Below, piece after piece: positions 34,061 to 46,240 of a stretch of DNA of 64,000 bases (positions are counted from its first letter, which is position 1; each line of letters begins with the position of its first letter). The translations under genes and the position numbers were made by a program. A model generated the notes under the pieces. That model saw only the letters and a program-made list of their open reading frames with translations, was not told where the DNA came from and did no database searches. Where the stretch lies: positions 1 through 64,000 of the forward strand of contig JASANE010001649.1 in NCBI GenBank assembly GCA_030248225.1. Direction: 5' to 3'. The stretch comes from Trileptium ribeirensis. Its lineage: Eukaryota > Nematoda > Enoplea > Enoplida > Thoracostomopsidae.

Positions 34061-36944
34061 ACACGTCAACGTCGGAAACTTGGTGGCCTGGGGTATCACA
34101 ACATATTGTTCCGCACCAACATACGAACAATTTGAAAACGTTATAAATTTAATACATGCTAAGTAAGCTTGGATTATTGGGAAAATAGCATCAATTTTAC
34201 TTATGACAATACCTTAAATCTTTTACAAGAAATATTTAAATTTGACATCACTCTGTGCTTCTGTACACCAAACGGTGATGACTTAAGCTACTGTTTGCAT
34301 GCACGGCCTGTATGGGCGTAAGCGGTGTACGCTAACCGCTGAGCTATCTAGGAGATGCTGCTCGGTTCCTTTGGAACCTTATGCGAAAAAAATCACGTGT
34401 TATCGAAAGTAACGCATCACTACGATGCAGAACGCACAGCAACGTTCGCAGTTCCCTGGTTGGTAACAGTGAGCATTAATGCTTTAATGTAAAGCAATCT
34501 ATATGTTTGACTTCTACTCTATTCCCTGCAACAAAACATAATATGCGGTTAAGCATATATTTGAATCCAGCGATTACCAAGTTGGAACCACTGTTTTGAA
34601 AAAATGGCTGGTATCTGTCGTATTCAAAGATTCTTTGGTGGCACTTAGATTTGCCTTACAGCCTAGGCAGGGAATAACCGGAACCAAAATTTACCGGAAC
34701 CGGAACCGTCCATTTAAACCGGATCCGGAACCGGAACCTGGTCTTCGAAATTTATATAAAGTAAAACAGATGATGGAAGAAATGAAGGTATAGTGGATTA
34801 AAATGCATTAAAAAATAACTTTTACATTAAACTTAATGTATTACGATAGTATTATTGCCTTTCTCAAACTTTAAAGAGACTGAGGACGCTAATAATGTTT
34901 ATTTATCGATCAAATATGTAGATGTTTGGACACCCAGAGCAAAAATACCTTCCACTATAAACCATTGGATATACTGCGTCAGATCGAATATGCTTACAAA
35001 GCTTGGAGCGGAGAATACACGCTTTCGCTCTGTCTGCAGTCGCCCTCCTTTACTACACATACGTTTATTGCATGTTCTTCTGTAGGAAACTTAAAATTAC
35101 TGGTTTATATTATATTATTCTAAGAGAAAATAATAGATAGAAGGTAATTTTCTGATCAGTGGCCAAGGACACTGTTTAGGCTAGTGCCCGTAAGTTTTGA
35201 ACAAACAGTGCCCGTAAGTTAGATGATAATGATGATAACTTTCTAATCAGAATGCTATAAATGAGACACACTGTGATGCTGCTCGCACAGTTTCAATAAA
35301 TACAGTTCTTTGCCAAGAAAGCAGTTTCTAGCTGCGTTGCAGATAACGTTAGTTTACTTCAATTTAGACTGATTTACCAAGATTACAAGCGCACTGGCGG
35401 TGCCTGACGCAATTTATGTTAGCCAAGCATACCCTAAGTACTTATGCGTAAGCCATACTCTGTTACCGAGTTGGACCGGTTTAATTCAAACGTATCCCAC
35501 AAACTTCTGGATGTGTAAAATAGCTGCTACAAGCATCGACCTGGCTTTGATTTAACCTGGCTCCTGCATGTTAACAAACTCCTGCATGTTATTATGAAAA
35601 ATTCCTGCTCAAATTATGTGCCCTACCTACGTTTTACACGGCAAATTGGTTAGTTAATCTTTTCTTTTGCTTGGTTGTATTGGAGCTTGATCACTGTATA
35701 ATATATATTGCATATGTTTGGATTACAGGATAAAGCAAAAAACGTGGAAAATTTCAAACAAAATTTTTAAACCGGAATTCCGGTTCCGGTATGGTTTTTG
35801 CCCTTTGCCGGAACCGCAACCGGAACACGATTTTCGCCGGAACCGGAATTCCGGTTACTCCCTGAGCCTAGGCCGTCATGTTAGTCTTGGAATTCGAAAT
35901 TTAGATATGCCATTTCACTTTCATTTTTGATTGCTTCTCGTTTCTTGTTATTCAAAGCTGTATCATTTTTGCTATAATTATTGCTCTTATAGAATGCGAT
36001 CCAATTCTCTTTCAAAACCAACTGGTTATGATGCGCAAATACCTACAATATAATACGTACGTGTCACGGAAATATGCATCCACAATTCCGTTGCCATGAA
36101 CATAGTTCTTTTAGGAAGATTCAAATTGTTGTCGAAAGCTGGAAAGATTATCTAATATTTATGAGGTGTTAGTTTGATGGTTAGCAAGAGTGTGGTCTGA
36201 TTTTTGCGAACCAGGAATATGGTTCGAGTTTAAGACGGTTGTGCAAAAACAAGATGGGGTAGGACATGTATATGACATCGCCCACGATGTACCGCATCCA
36301 TTAACTCAGCAAATCTGAAGATTGTTCAGTGAGACTAACGTCACCGGCTGCTCTTATCTTATTTCGGACTCTGCCCTGCAACTGTGGTATTAGCTGCCGA
36401 CAGTACTGTTCCTCATCACTTTGTAGGATTGGCTTACGTTGGAAGTTAATTCGTTGCGGAAGGTTATAATCTCGGAGAGTAAACTAGGCTGTCATATGTT
36501 AGATCACATCACTTTATACATAGACGTCCGCCACGTTCATATTTAATGTTTTTGCCGAGCAGAGCGGGAAGTTCAAAGTCTTGGACGGAGCGGACTTATC
36601 ATGAATCCGACCCGAGCCATGTAAAATTAGACTCGAGCCGAGCCTGAAAATTTCGGCTCGTTCTTACCTCTACCATTTTGATCCAACAAGTTCTAATATG
36701 CGAGTTGATTATGCGTTGGATTCATTCGTGCCCTAGGAGGCCCGTGGTCACCTAGTAATTACGGGCAAGTATGTGTTGGCTCGTGGCAGCTAAATGCAAT
36801 TTTTCAAGACACCAGCTCAGTATGTTTCTGTACCGAAATTTTTGAAACTTCACGGTGGATGTCATCAGTGCTTGCCATCAAACGACAGCCAGTTACCAAT
36901 CTTGCCTAACAGATCCATACTGGATCGTTACGAGGTGGATTAAT
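34061..36944. other. unassigned stretch with CCGGAA blocks and tRNA-like relics
   Basis: At 34674-34745 is a block of CCGGAACCGGAACC words; its inverted counterpart is at 41650-41742. Another block is at 35768-35868. The minus strand at 34321-34355 reads TAGCTCAGCGGTTAGCG, an A-box-like D-arm. The plus strand at 36162-36240 has an A-box-like TAGTTTGATGGTTAGCA and a B-box GGTTCGAGTTTAA at tRNA spacing, likely a SINE head. GAGCCG words lie at 36590-36665. I see no protein-coding exon. Confidence 0.5.
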
Positions 36945-37250
36945 CTTGACCATTGCCTAATGGCAACATTTTGTCGAACACCCTTAACCCTGGCCACAGT
37001 CTAATGGCCAACATTTAATACACAGTCTAATAATCCTGGCCACAGTCTAATGCCCAGCATTTAATAGAAAACCTAATAATTTTCGCCACGGTATAATGGC
37101 CAACATTTAGTCAAATACCCCATTATGCTGGCCACAGTATAATGGCCAACATATAGTCAAATACCCGATTAATCCTGGCCATTGTGTAATGGCCAACATT
37201 TATTTGAATACCCCAATACTCCCGGCCATAGTGTAATGGTCAACATTTAC
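36945..37250 (+). repeat. 47-bp tandem minisatellite with a built-in hairpin
   Basis: About seven units start near 36950, 36991, 37034, 37083, 37129, 37177 and 37223. Each holds TGGCCACAGTATAATGGCCA (stem TGGCC/GGCCA) followed by ACATTTAxTCxAATACCC. Differences among units often keep the stem pairing, for example GGCCAT...ATGGTC. Confidence 0.8.
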
Positions 37251-37939
37251 GGATTTAGTTGCGAATGTCTTCCAACTTAGAATACCCAACGGAGATGACC
37301 CAACTGGGTATGAAACCCACTGTTGCATCGGAATACGTACGTGTGTGGAATTAGAACCGATTCATAATCTCTTTGCGCAAGTGAACATAAAGGCCATTGA
37401 TGGCCATAAAGTTGCGTATTATGCATTTGTTTCGTATATCCTGACATATTATGTATTATATATATGCCGGCCATATATATATATATATATCTGTGTACCA
37501 TCGGAATCGCTAAGATGTATTGTTAGGTATACGTACACGTTTTTGGCAGCCTGATGTAAGTAGTACTTGTTAATCATTTATATATAATCGTTATACCATA
37601 TTCATATCGTATTTTCTTTATGGTAAAGGCCATAAAAGCGCCTATACTTTGCTATGATTCTATATTATTTTGCGATTACCATGATATATTGTACCCTAAT
37701 TTGCGGACGTATGATTATAACCATTCACCGATAATTGTTGTACCATATTCATGCCATTTTATTGTGTTGACCATGGTCATAAAGGTCTATATTTCGATGT
37801 AATTTGCCTTTGTATTTCGTTGTTGTTTTCAGGATTGTGGTTACATTTCATTGTAACCTCGTAGTTCATAAATTTGGAGGTACAAATAGTCGAGAATAAG
37901 TTGTTTCGTTTAGGATGATTTTTAGGAAACGTTCGGGAT
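37251..37939. other. unassigned; short TA tract
   Basis: A TATATA tract lies at 37470-37490. Small open frames here lack splice or family support. Confidence 0.4.
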
Positions 37940-38346
37940 CTTTACTCGTATAGACGAGTATTTAAATGGATAGAAAATACGAGTATGGCGAGCTCTTGCC
38001 ATACCCGGCTCGTAGATATGTAAGACGGTACGACTCCCCTCCGAACCCGATATATTGGTATAGGAACATCCCTACCCGCATGGTAGGACCGCGAAGCTTA
38101 TCCCAAATTTTGACTGGCCGTGACGGATACCCGTCACGACCGTCCTCACGAATGAGGACCAAAGAAATATGGTTGTTCGCCCTAAAGCGAACAGCAAATG
38201 AGCGAGTTTTTTGAAAAAATTTTAGTAGGAAAAGTGAAATATCGCTTTCCAGTGTTCCATTTCGAGAAGTACACTGGTAAATTGCAGTAACGGAAACTTT
38301 ATCAGTTACCAGCGTTCATTTTCGTTGGTTGAGATAACTGATAAAA
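37940..38346. other. cluster of strong hairpins
   Basis: Within about 400 bp there are seven consecutive stems with short loops. They are TACTCGT/ACGAGTA (37943-37960), GTATGGC/GCCATAC (37983-38004) and CGTGACGG/CCGTCACG (38119-38138). Then come GTCCTCA/TGAGGAC (38142-38159), TGTTCGC/GCGAACA (38174-38193), CCAGTGT/ACACTGG (38249-38277) and an 11-bp TTTATCAGTTA/TAACTGATAAA with an inner CCAGCG/CGTTGG (38298-38345). This is far above what neighbouring intron sequence shows. Function is unknown; it may be part of an unidentified mobile element. Confidence 0.75.
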
Positions 38347-40799
38347 TTAAAAGAAATTTATGAAAAATTGGAATCTAAAGTCTCGGCTCCGGCCCATAAC
38401 TCCGGAACCGTTCAGAATTCGAAGATTTAGTACTTCGCATTTCTTATGGAGAATATTACGGTCTATCTAATAAGACCGGTTTCGTAGAAATCCGACCTGG
38501 ATCCACGGACTTATGGGTAAATACGTATACGTAAGCAAATAAAACACAATTAAATAACTTAACGAATATTAAACACAAATATATGTATAGGCTAGCGTTG
38601 TAGTCCCTAGATTCGAGGCTTTTATTTGGGCCTGGTCTGGTCCCGCTGTGCCCACTTTTAGGTGCCCCCTCCCATGGAAATCGCAGAAATAGTGCCCCGA
38701 CAGGCGTGTAACCCCTCGTTGGATTCCCCCGGTCTAAACTAGAGTAAATATATACCTAAAGTCCCACAAAACTATACCCCGAACCCGCGGGAGCCGTTTG
38801 AAACACTCTATTCCTCCATAAAATATCAGATGGGCTCGCCCTGGAGCCTACCTGCACCTTCTATCGTCCAAAGTGGACCTGTTACATATCAATGTGTTCG
38901 TACGGACACCCTGAGTCCGAATCCGAACTTCTTTCGGCACTCTGGCCTTTACTGAGGGAATGGAACCCTCTGTTCGCGCTTGCTGCCCTCGCTTGTTTCC
39001 TTTTTGTTTACTTAAGTCGCGCCACCTTCTTGAAATCTTTATGTACACAGCGCGTATATACGAATGTCTAATATCAGGCTGAAACTTTAGTATCATATGT
39101 ATAAGAAATTGATGAAGCTGTTCTTATCAGTGGCGTTTTATATGAAGCTAATATAAATTTTGCGAAGCACAACTTTTAATATCAACTTTGTAGTTACACT
39201 GAGTCAATGATTAAGCTAATATTAAGTTTGACGTTTGCGTCGACATTCCTCTGTAAGCTAACCGTTTATTTAAGCTAACCTTCTAACACAAATAAGGACC
39301 GAATTAAGAGTAACTGTCAACTTTATATAAAGGATCCAGCTTTTAATACAGAAGTTTCAGGAAAACTTCTTATCAGTAGTAACTTCATCAAATTTATTTG
39401 GACTAACCGAGCAGATACGGAATGTAGTTGTGTCAATAAGATTGACCCTACCAAGCTTAACGAACTTCGTACCAAGACGATTAGCATAGTGTGGTTTATA
39501 TTTAGATAGCCCGAGCATCGGTAGATGCTGTTTAATTAACGACGAATCTTATATGAAACGAATTTGAAAACTGAGAGAAGTGTCACATAAATTGCAGAGT
39601 TTCCATTTGGCTAACATTGCAGGGTTCACCGAATTTTACTTGTTTGCTTGATGTGGAATGTGCTGGAGTAGTAGTTTGCTTAATTTAAAGAGAAGTTTCT
39701 AGAAGGTTGTGCATTAGATTTCAAAAAAGTTTTGTATGAAGTTAATATTAAAGTGGTAATAAATCAAATTTATTACATAAAATTTTATATCAAAATGGTC
39801 CAAGATTTATCAAAATTGGGCGGATAAGAATATTTGCGTTTCAGATCAGAAATTGGGGTCAAATCGCCCCAAAAGTGCTGACCAAGCACTTCCAACGGCC
39901 ACAAAATTTGAAAATTTCGAATTGTTAGTATTTAAGCAGAGCGGCACGGGCTCTGCAGAGTTCAGTATGACTTCGACAGGGCAGAGTGCGGTCGGTTTGT
40001 AGACCGGCTCTGTCGCTCTTCAGTTTTCACGGTTTTGGTTTATCGATTGACTATTGTTACTTGGCTTTTCGTTGTGGCTTTGCGAGTGGATGGACGTCGC
40101 CCGACTGGAGCTGAATATTTAAGTGTTTGACAGGGAGAGTTAGGGTGGAGGTCGAGTATCACTGTTGTTAAGTAGGATAAGGAAGCAGAACAGATGAGGT
40201 AAACGCTAGTAGTTCGCACTGATTGATCGTAGGGATAAGCCTCCACGGACTCACTGTCCATACTTTGGGTTTACATGATAGATAGCCCGAGCTTGTGCCG
40301 CAGTACCTCAGCGGTAGGAAGCCACTCTCACGATCTAGTTAGCAAGTCGAAGTCATGCCGAACCTCCATCGGTCGATGAGTTAAGGTATAAATAACCGCG
40401 ACACTCGCGTATAGCTACGTTTTACATGATTCCCTGAGTCGAGTTAGGAACCAAGACATCATCCCTAAGTCGACCGAGGTTAAACAAAAGAAATTTTTGG
40501 ATTGAACATTGATTAGGAAACTCCGTATCATCCTTGACCTAGTCCATTGGATTTGATTCAATAGAGCCGTTCAGAAAAGTTACTTCATGTAAGGAATATC
40601 ACTGCACGATTACGATCAGGATAATTACTAACGCATATTTGGGAGTGATGGATTTATTTGGCACACTAACCCTTCCGGCTAGCTTGTGGAAATTTTGTTA
40701 GGACGTTAGCAGCGACCTGCAGCCGGAATTTAAATGTACCCAACCCGCAACCGAAATTGTTAACCGAATGTCTAGGGAGCGAGATAACCCAAGTTGAGT
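38347..40799. other. continuation of the hairpin-rich region, unassigned
   Basis: Further stems include CGAAG/CTTCG (about 38420-38440), CGGTCT/AGACCG (about 38460-38480), AGCATC/GATGCT (about 39513-39529) and GCAGAGC/GCTCTGC (39936-39956). GACAG...CTGTC enclosing CGGTC/GACCG lies at 39975-40015. The word TAGATAGCCCGAGC occurs twice, near 39504 and 40270. Two TATA-like words precede structured sequence: TATTTAAGC (about 39929) and GTATAAATA (about 40385). No protein homology is visible. Confidence 0.45.
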
Positions 40800-41345
40800 G
40801 AAAATTTGGTATATCTCGAGAACTAACTCAGGAACTTGGTTGAAATTTTACCTGGATCTCGATAAAGATGCGGGCTATCGACATAGCGCCTAAAACTTTC
40901 AAATATCGCGTCGGAATCACAAACCCGACCACCTTGAATGCGCTTGACCCAACCAAAATATGAAAATTGAAATATTTTAAGATTCTCTCCAGGAATCTTG
41001 CTAAAACTTTGGCCGTTTCTTCGTTGTATGTTACCGAATGCAACTTTAAAACTTATCGATGTCGCGTCGGAATCCCAAACCGGACGACCATGAAGGGGCC
41101 TGCCCCCACCGAAATATGGAAATTGAAATATTTCAAGATTCTCTCCAGGAATTTTGTTGAATCTCTCGCCATTTCTTCGTAGGAGTGTCCGCTACTGGAT
41201 ACCATTTCAAAGCTCAACATTATCGAGTCGGACTCACAAACCCAACTTCCCGACAGGGGTACGCCCCGACTCAAAACTTTAAATGTTCATAACTCGAAAT
41301 TCCCTCCAGGAATTTTGATGATTTTTATCGTACAAATTGAGGCCC
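40800..41345 (+). repeat. tandem repeat D, about 158 bp unit, three copies
   Basis: Units are marked by TCGCGTCGGAATC(A/C)CAAACC near 40906 and 41062 and TCGAGTCGGACTCACAAACC near 41223. Each has GAAATAT, AAGATTCTCTCCAGGAAT and a TTGxTxAA block. Short open frames of 71-73 codons on either strand come from the repeated unit. Confidence 0.85.
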
Positions 41346-41519
41346 GTTAGGCCTTCCATTTGAGCTATAGAGCCCGGCAAAGCCGTTCAAAAATTATAAT
41401 AAATATAAACCCGAGCAGCGCAAAAGCCGCTCAGGTTTTACACAGGGTGCACAGACTTGCTTTCTCGTATGAGCATATTCATAGTTAGGTTTCGGTTTAG
41501 CTTTTACACATGTTTTTGC

Positions 41520-41852
41520 AAGTGTACATTTATATATACATATATTTTATATATATACGTATATATATACATATATATATTATATGTATATACATATATT
41601 ATTATATATATACGTATATTTTATATATACATATACATACTATATATAAATTTCGAAGACCAGGTTCCGGATCCGGTTTAAATGGACGGTTCCGGTTGCT
41701 GGATCCGGTTCCGGTAAATTTCGGTTCCGGTTATTCCCTGGTCCACATATAGCATATTGACGAATGCTATGGAGAGCTGATTTCATGTGCACGCAAAAGG
41801 CGTAGGTGTACCTATGCTTCACTACGTTCTGCAATCTCGCTAGAGTTACTAG
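41520..41852 (-). repeat. TA-rich tract, inverted CCGGAA block and family A tail
   Basis: Positions 41520-41650 are a TATATA/TACATA tract. Positions 41650-41742 are the reverse complement, with small changes, of 34674-34745 including its flanks (GAAGACCAGGTTCCGGATCC). From 41742 to 41852 follows the family A tail in plus orientation, ending CTCGCTAGAGTTACTAG before T. The tail here has no monomers, so it can travel without them. Confidence 0.75.
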
Positions 41853-42009
41853 TTTTATAAGTGTCGAATAGGCTGTATCAGGAAGCATGTTAACAAACGT
41901 TTATTATATATATTTCTGATATCCAACGTACGACATAAACTACAGATTACTAATGAGGCATTGTGTTCAGCTATGTCAGTTCAATTGTATTTATAAATAG
42001 TTATTGCAG

Positions 42010-43522
42010 GACTCATATTCTGGCAGAGCGCCAATTAACGTCAAGCGAATGGGCAAGCGAACTATTGCAAATGATACCAAGCCTTACAAAAAGCACAAAA
42101 AGAATCGTGACAAACGCACGGTATACGGCGATACTGTATCAAGTGACAGCTACAAGTCATACGCCACCATCAGTGATAAGAGTAACACGCCCACCAATGA
42201 GAATCCTAAATGTAATTTTTTTGGTAGTACTGATATGAGCAGTATGATACGCCAGTCGCCAGTTATTTCGAACATTGATGCAGATGACGGTAGTGTTTCT
42301 AGTACAACAAAGCAAAGCGCTACCGCCCGGGAGTCGGTTGAAATATCACATTGCAACGCATCAGCTACCCACATTATGAACGTATTTGAGATTCCCCAAA
42401 CACACAATGTAGTCTCTGTCGCAGCTCCTCAGCCAGCAGACAGTGGTGTGTTGTCGTCGTCCACAGTATCCAGCGAACGTAGATGCAGCGATCCACCGCC
42501 TGATCCGGTTAATAGGACGTGGGGAGGTTGCCTTGGGAGTGTCTCTTGGCCTTACGCTTCATCAGAAATTACCGACAGAGACGGTTTTGTATCAGCGCGA
42601 TTGCATTCAAACATTCCTATAATAAGCGCTAAGAGTTATTGTCATAATATTGCAAATGACCACGATCTAATTGATGTCCCTGTGTGCCAGAACCAGCCAA
42701 TAAGTAAATATCAGATCCAAAATACATCTATTGAGTTATCCTGTATTGGAAATAGTGAAACCTATGACAGATATTCTGGAAGTTATCGAAATAACAATTG
42801 TTTAAACATCCAATCCCAGCACAATGACATCTGCAGCAGCTGTGGCCATAGTAAGTCAGACTGTCATGGGACAGGGTTTTCTCAAGGTAACCTGTATGGT
42901 CAATCAATAAACACGCAGTCTCACGACCGTTTTCCAGGAACTTCATGTAACTCGGCAAACTATTATAACAACGTTGAGTTTTCTCGTTCTGCTCTAGGAG
43001 CCAGTCACACGACGGGATGTGCTAATAATATGCGCGAAGCCTCCTTGGTAGAGGACGTCTATGCTGGAGGAGCACAGAATCCTAACATCACCGTTGAGGG
43101 TAACGCATCTGCCGCTACATGTAATGTTTCAGCAGCTGAGTGTAATGAATCTCAGCGATTTACCGAATGCCACAGTGGCAGCGATTTATGTGAAAATACG
43201 AGTAGAATTAAAACCCGGGCGTCGTCTAAATTGGGAAAGGTAATGTTAATTGAAGTGGTAAAAAGCAACCAGGAGTACAATAAGCGTTATCAGCTACAGC
43301 GCAGGTATAGAGATGATAATATCGTACAGGACAATGTGGTAATATCTCAAGGCTTGTCTTTCGGTGATGGGATCTATGGAAACATGATAAATATGAAACC
43401 GCATATAGGATATCATCACACGCAGTTGGACGCAATGGAACCACAGGCTGAGTACGACTTTCAGCATCAGTTACAAGAACCGAAGACGAATGAATCGATA
43501 ATGGGTACTGGGCATTTGGAAA
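42010..43522 (+). CDS. long Ser/Asn-rich exon of unknown protein (possible EXD2 C-terminal extension)
   Basis: After TATTGCAG the frame stays open for about 1.5 kb, exceptional here. It begins DSYSGRAPINVKRMGKRTIA and has a basic patch (KPYKKHKKNRDKR), possibly a nuclear signal. It then becomes a Ser/Thr/Asn/His-rich, probably disordered chain with a small Cys cluster (ICSSCGHSKSDC, 42832-42864). No family is recognised. The phase-0 start matches the phase-0 end of the EXD2 exon at 23219. If this is a separate gene, the first Met is at 42049. Possible donors are 43239 (AAAG|GTAATG, phase 0), 43298 (GCAG|GTATAG, phase 2) and 43522 (GAAA|GTAAGA, phase 1). Protein-like sequence continues to about 43520. 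The 43298 donor fits the exon at 47795 directly. Confidence 0.7.
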
Positions 43523-44637
43523 GTAAGAATTTTCTTCCTCGAGTTGCATCCTACCTGACCAATTTAATAATGATAAAAATTGTTACTTTCGGAAATTGCA
43601 AACTGAAAAATTACAAAATACAATTATTTACATTAGCTTTAGTCTAAGATTCATCGGCAGAGTTTTGCCATTTAAGATTAAAAAATGCTGAGGTCTGCCA
43701 ATTTCTATTTATAGTGCGCACCGGAAATGACCGATTTTCACTCAGTGTGCGCTCCCTGGATGTGTTGTAAAACACTGTTCGTTATATTTTCGCTCGCTCA
43801 AAAGACCATTTGCGTTTGTAGAGTGCACTGTAGAAGCCTGACTTATTTGGGCACGCTCCAAATTTTTGTTTTTCAGTACCGAACCTAGTGTCCCCGACTC
43901 ACGCCCTATAGTAAAAATTTCAGTGAATGTGAAGGTCAGGGTATATAACACTTTGTGTTTGATTGCAAAATTATCCGGATGTAACCATGAACGATAAATC
44001 TGCAACGTAATCATGGTGTAATGGTGTCATTTGATACTGAATGACGGTTTTATGGGAAAAGGCTCATTTCCGTTTTAAGATTTCAAAAGGTGCGATTTTT
44101 GTTGTACTAATTTGGACTGTCGATGTGAGAAAACATTTTAAAATCTCTAAAGAACTACGGAGATGCCTTCAAATTCGACCGTTAGAGCGAACTAAATTAT
44201 TATACAGTCATGATCTTATTGTTACGTTCGCTGCTTCATCTCCAAAATTTAGCACTTTCGTGTGAGAATCTATGTTATAATATTTATCCTTATCTGTTAG
44301 CTATTACGGAATTCACCATATTATTTTAATTTATTTTCTGTGAGTGTAGTGTGAAGAATTTAGCTACTTTTCGTTGTGCTTATCTTTATCACAAAAATGT
44401 CCCCAATAACTGAAAGGATAGATAAATTCATCTGCAGTAAAATGTCCTTATTAGTATGTAGGCGATCCAAATACCACTCCACCGACAGGAGGGTATGTCT
44501 GAACACTCCACTTAGTGTAGAGATTACAGTAATTAAACTGCTGGCTAGTGTCGTGGACTCCTATTTAATGATTATTGTTGTAACTACAAACAGCAACAAC
44601 AATAAATTTGTAAGTGTTCCATAAACTTGTCATTTGT
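43523..44637. other. intron, no gene seen
   Basis: The frame of the previous exon runs on to 43647 but becomes AT-driven and is probably intronic. Nothing else is supported. Confidence 0.4.
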
Positions 44638-44981
44638 CTGGCATGTCCACAGGCCTCCGAAAAATGGGGGAGCTTCTAAGGGCGCCATGTTCATTCTCGG
44701 AGAATATTTCAAAGTGGGAGATTAAATTTTCTTTAAAAATACTAAACATTTACATTTTCATGTAGTTTGACTTCATGTATTTTCATGCTGTAAAACGTCG
44801 TTTTAGCATTAGAAAAAGTGATAATTACTGTTTAAAAATATTTCCATACAAAAACATAAATTTTCAGTCATAAAAATTTTTGGATTTTGTTGGACGTGGA
44901 GGTTTCGGCCGAGTGGTGACAGACATGGGGATTTGTGAAGTTTGGCGGTCCCCCATCTCCCACTGTATGTGGACAGACCAG
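44638..44981. mobile_element. MITE family M, third copy
   Basis: It starts CTGGCATGTCCACAG and ends CTGTATGTGGACAGACCAG, still a clear inverted pair. It is flanked by TTTGT on the left and TTTGC on the right (likely a worn 5-bp duplication). The interior is colinear with the copy at 24261-24632: GTTCATTCTxGG, TTTCAAAGTGGG, TTTTAGCATTA and GGTTTCGGCCGAGTGG. Confidence 0.82.
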
Positions 44982-45670
44982 TTTGCTGTTTAAATACTTT
45001 AATGGTATTATTAATCAAAGATCTTAGGATAACTTTAACATACAGCCCCTAATCGCGATGACTTATTTGTTGTCGCTTACCACAAATGGGTGAATAATTT
45101 TGAACTGACGTAACGGGTAAACTTCATAAAATGAATTAGCAGTAGTTTATTACAATATATCATCGTGATACATTCTTCATGTCGCAACTTTAATGATTAT
45201 GATACAAATCTTCCCACAATGATAATGCTCGCTTCGATGTGTATGTCTTCGCATTTTATGTGGTATTTTACATGTCAGACATGTTGCAAATATCAAACCG
45301 TGGTGTCTTAGCAATTTTGGTTGTACTGATGCGTTTACCATTTTCGCTGCTCATTGTTAAAATGTAGGTAAATTTTATTAATAATTATTTCGTAATAATA
45401 CTGTAGCAGCACATTGAGAATATTATTTAGAAAATTGGTTGAACACTCTTCCAAATACGCTACAAAGGGTCAATTAGTACGACTTATTTAGTAGTGCTCA
45501 AGCATTTTTGGATTCCACGGCATTGTAGCGATGTATTGTAAACAATTTGTTACATTTTACGGACCACTTAGCTACGATAATTCAATAAACTAGTGGCATC
45601 TTTTATGTGTACATTTTACGACCAAGAAGGCTTGTAAAAATATACCTGTTGTTCATTTCGTTTGTTTTAG

Positions 45671-45776
45671 CTGGATGCAAGTATTCCGTAGAATTAGAAG
45701 CAGGCAGCTCTGGGTTTGATCATTGTCCAACACGTGGTCATTCGCTTCAGAATCGTGTCACTAGCAGTCAGTTTCA
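45671..45776 (+). CDS. doubtful small exon of the unknown protein
   Basis: TTGTTTTAG|CTGGATGC and TTTCA|GTAAGT are good splice sites. The frame between them is open in phase 1 to 2, exactly what the 43522 donor and the 47795 exon need. Against it, GCAGCTCTGGGTTTGATCATT looks like the T-arm half of a tRNA, and repeat I starts just downstream. It may therefore be a SINE head rather than coding sequence. Confidence 0.25.
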
Positions 45777-45789
45777 GTAAGTGGTAATG

Positions 45790-46240
45790 TAACTGCTTCT
45801 CATCACCGTATTGGAAATACGGACGTAAAATTTGGCTCTCCATAGCATAAAAATTTGACATTGAGGACTGTAGACTTGGTGCCCACAGCTCCAACTCAGA
45901 AATATTTAGGAGATTTCCACCAGGTTATGTGAGAAAACGTGTGCCCCGCCAATTAGCTATGTGCTCTTATAATTGATTTTATTTGTGTTTTTATTCCATG
46001 TACATTTATGTACATTTTGCTGCTTATTTATTTTTTCCGAACTGAACATATGTACTTCTGCACGCCGCTTTTCATTTTCTATAGCAGTTTGTCACGGATA
46101 ATCTGTTTAGTATTGAGTTTGTTATAACTGATTGTTATAAAACACGTTGAGGTCCTGGAGGTTGATCTGGGGCCTCTCCCCTGCCAGAAAATTGTATGCG
46201 TGGCGACCTGTATTCAAAGACATCTTTATGTATTAGGATA
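45790..46240 (+). repeat. dispersed repeat I, copy 2
   Basis: It follows 16640-17110 closely (GGCTCTCCATAGCATAAAAA, CCCACAGCTCCAACT, TATGTACTTCTGCACGCCGC, GTTTGTTATAACTG, GGGGCCTC). No coding region is conserved between the two copies. Confidence 0.65.

Noticed and set aside
41457..41752. Tyr/Ile-rich frames of 74-80 codons
   Set aside because: Translations of the TATATA/TACATA tract.
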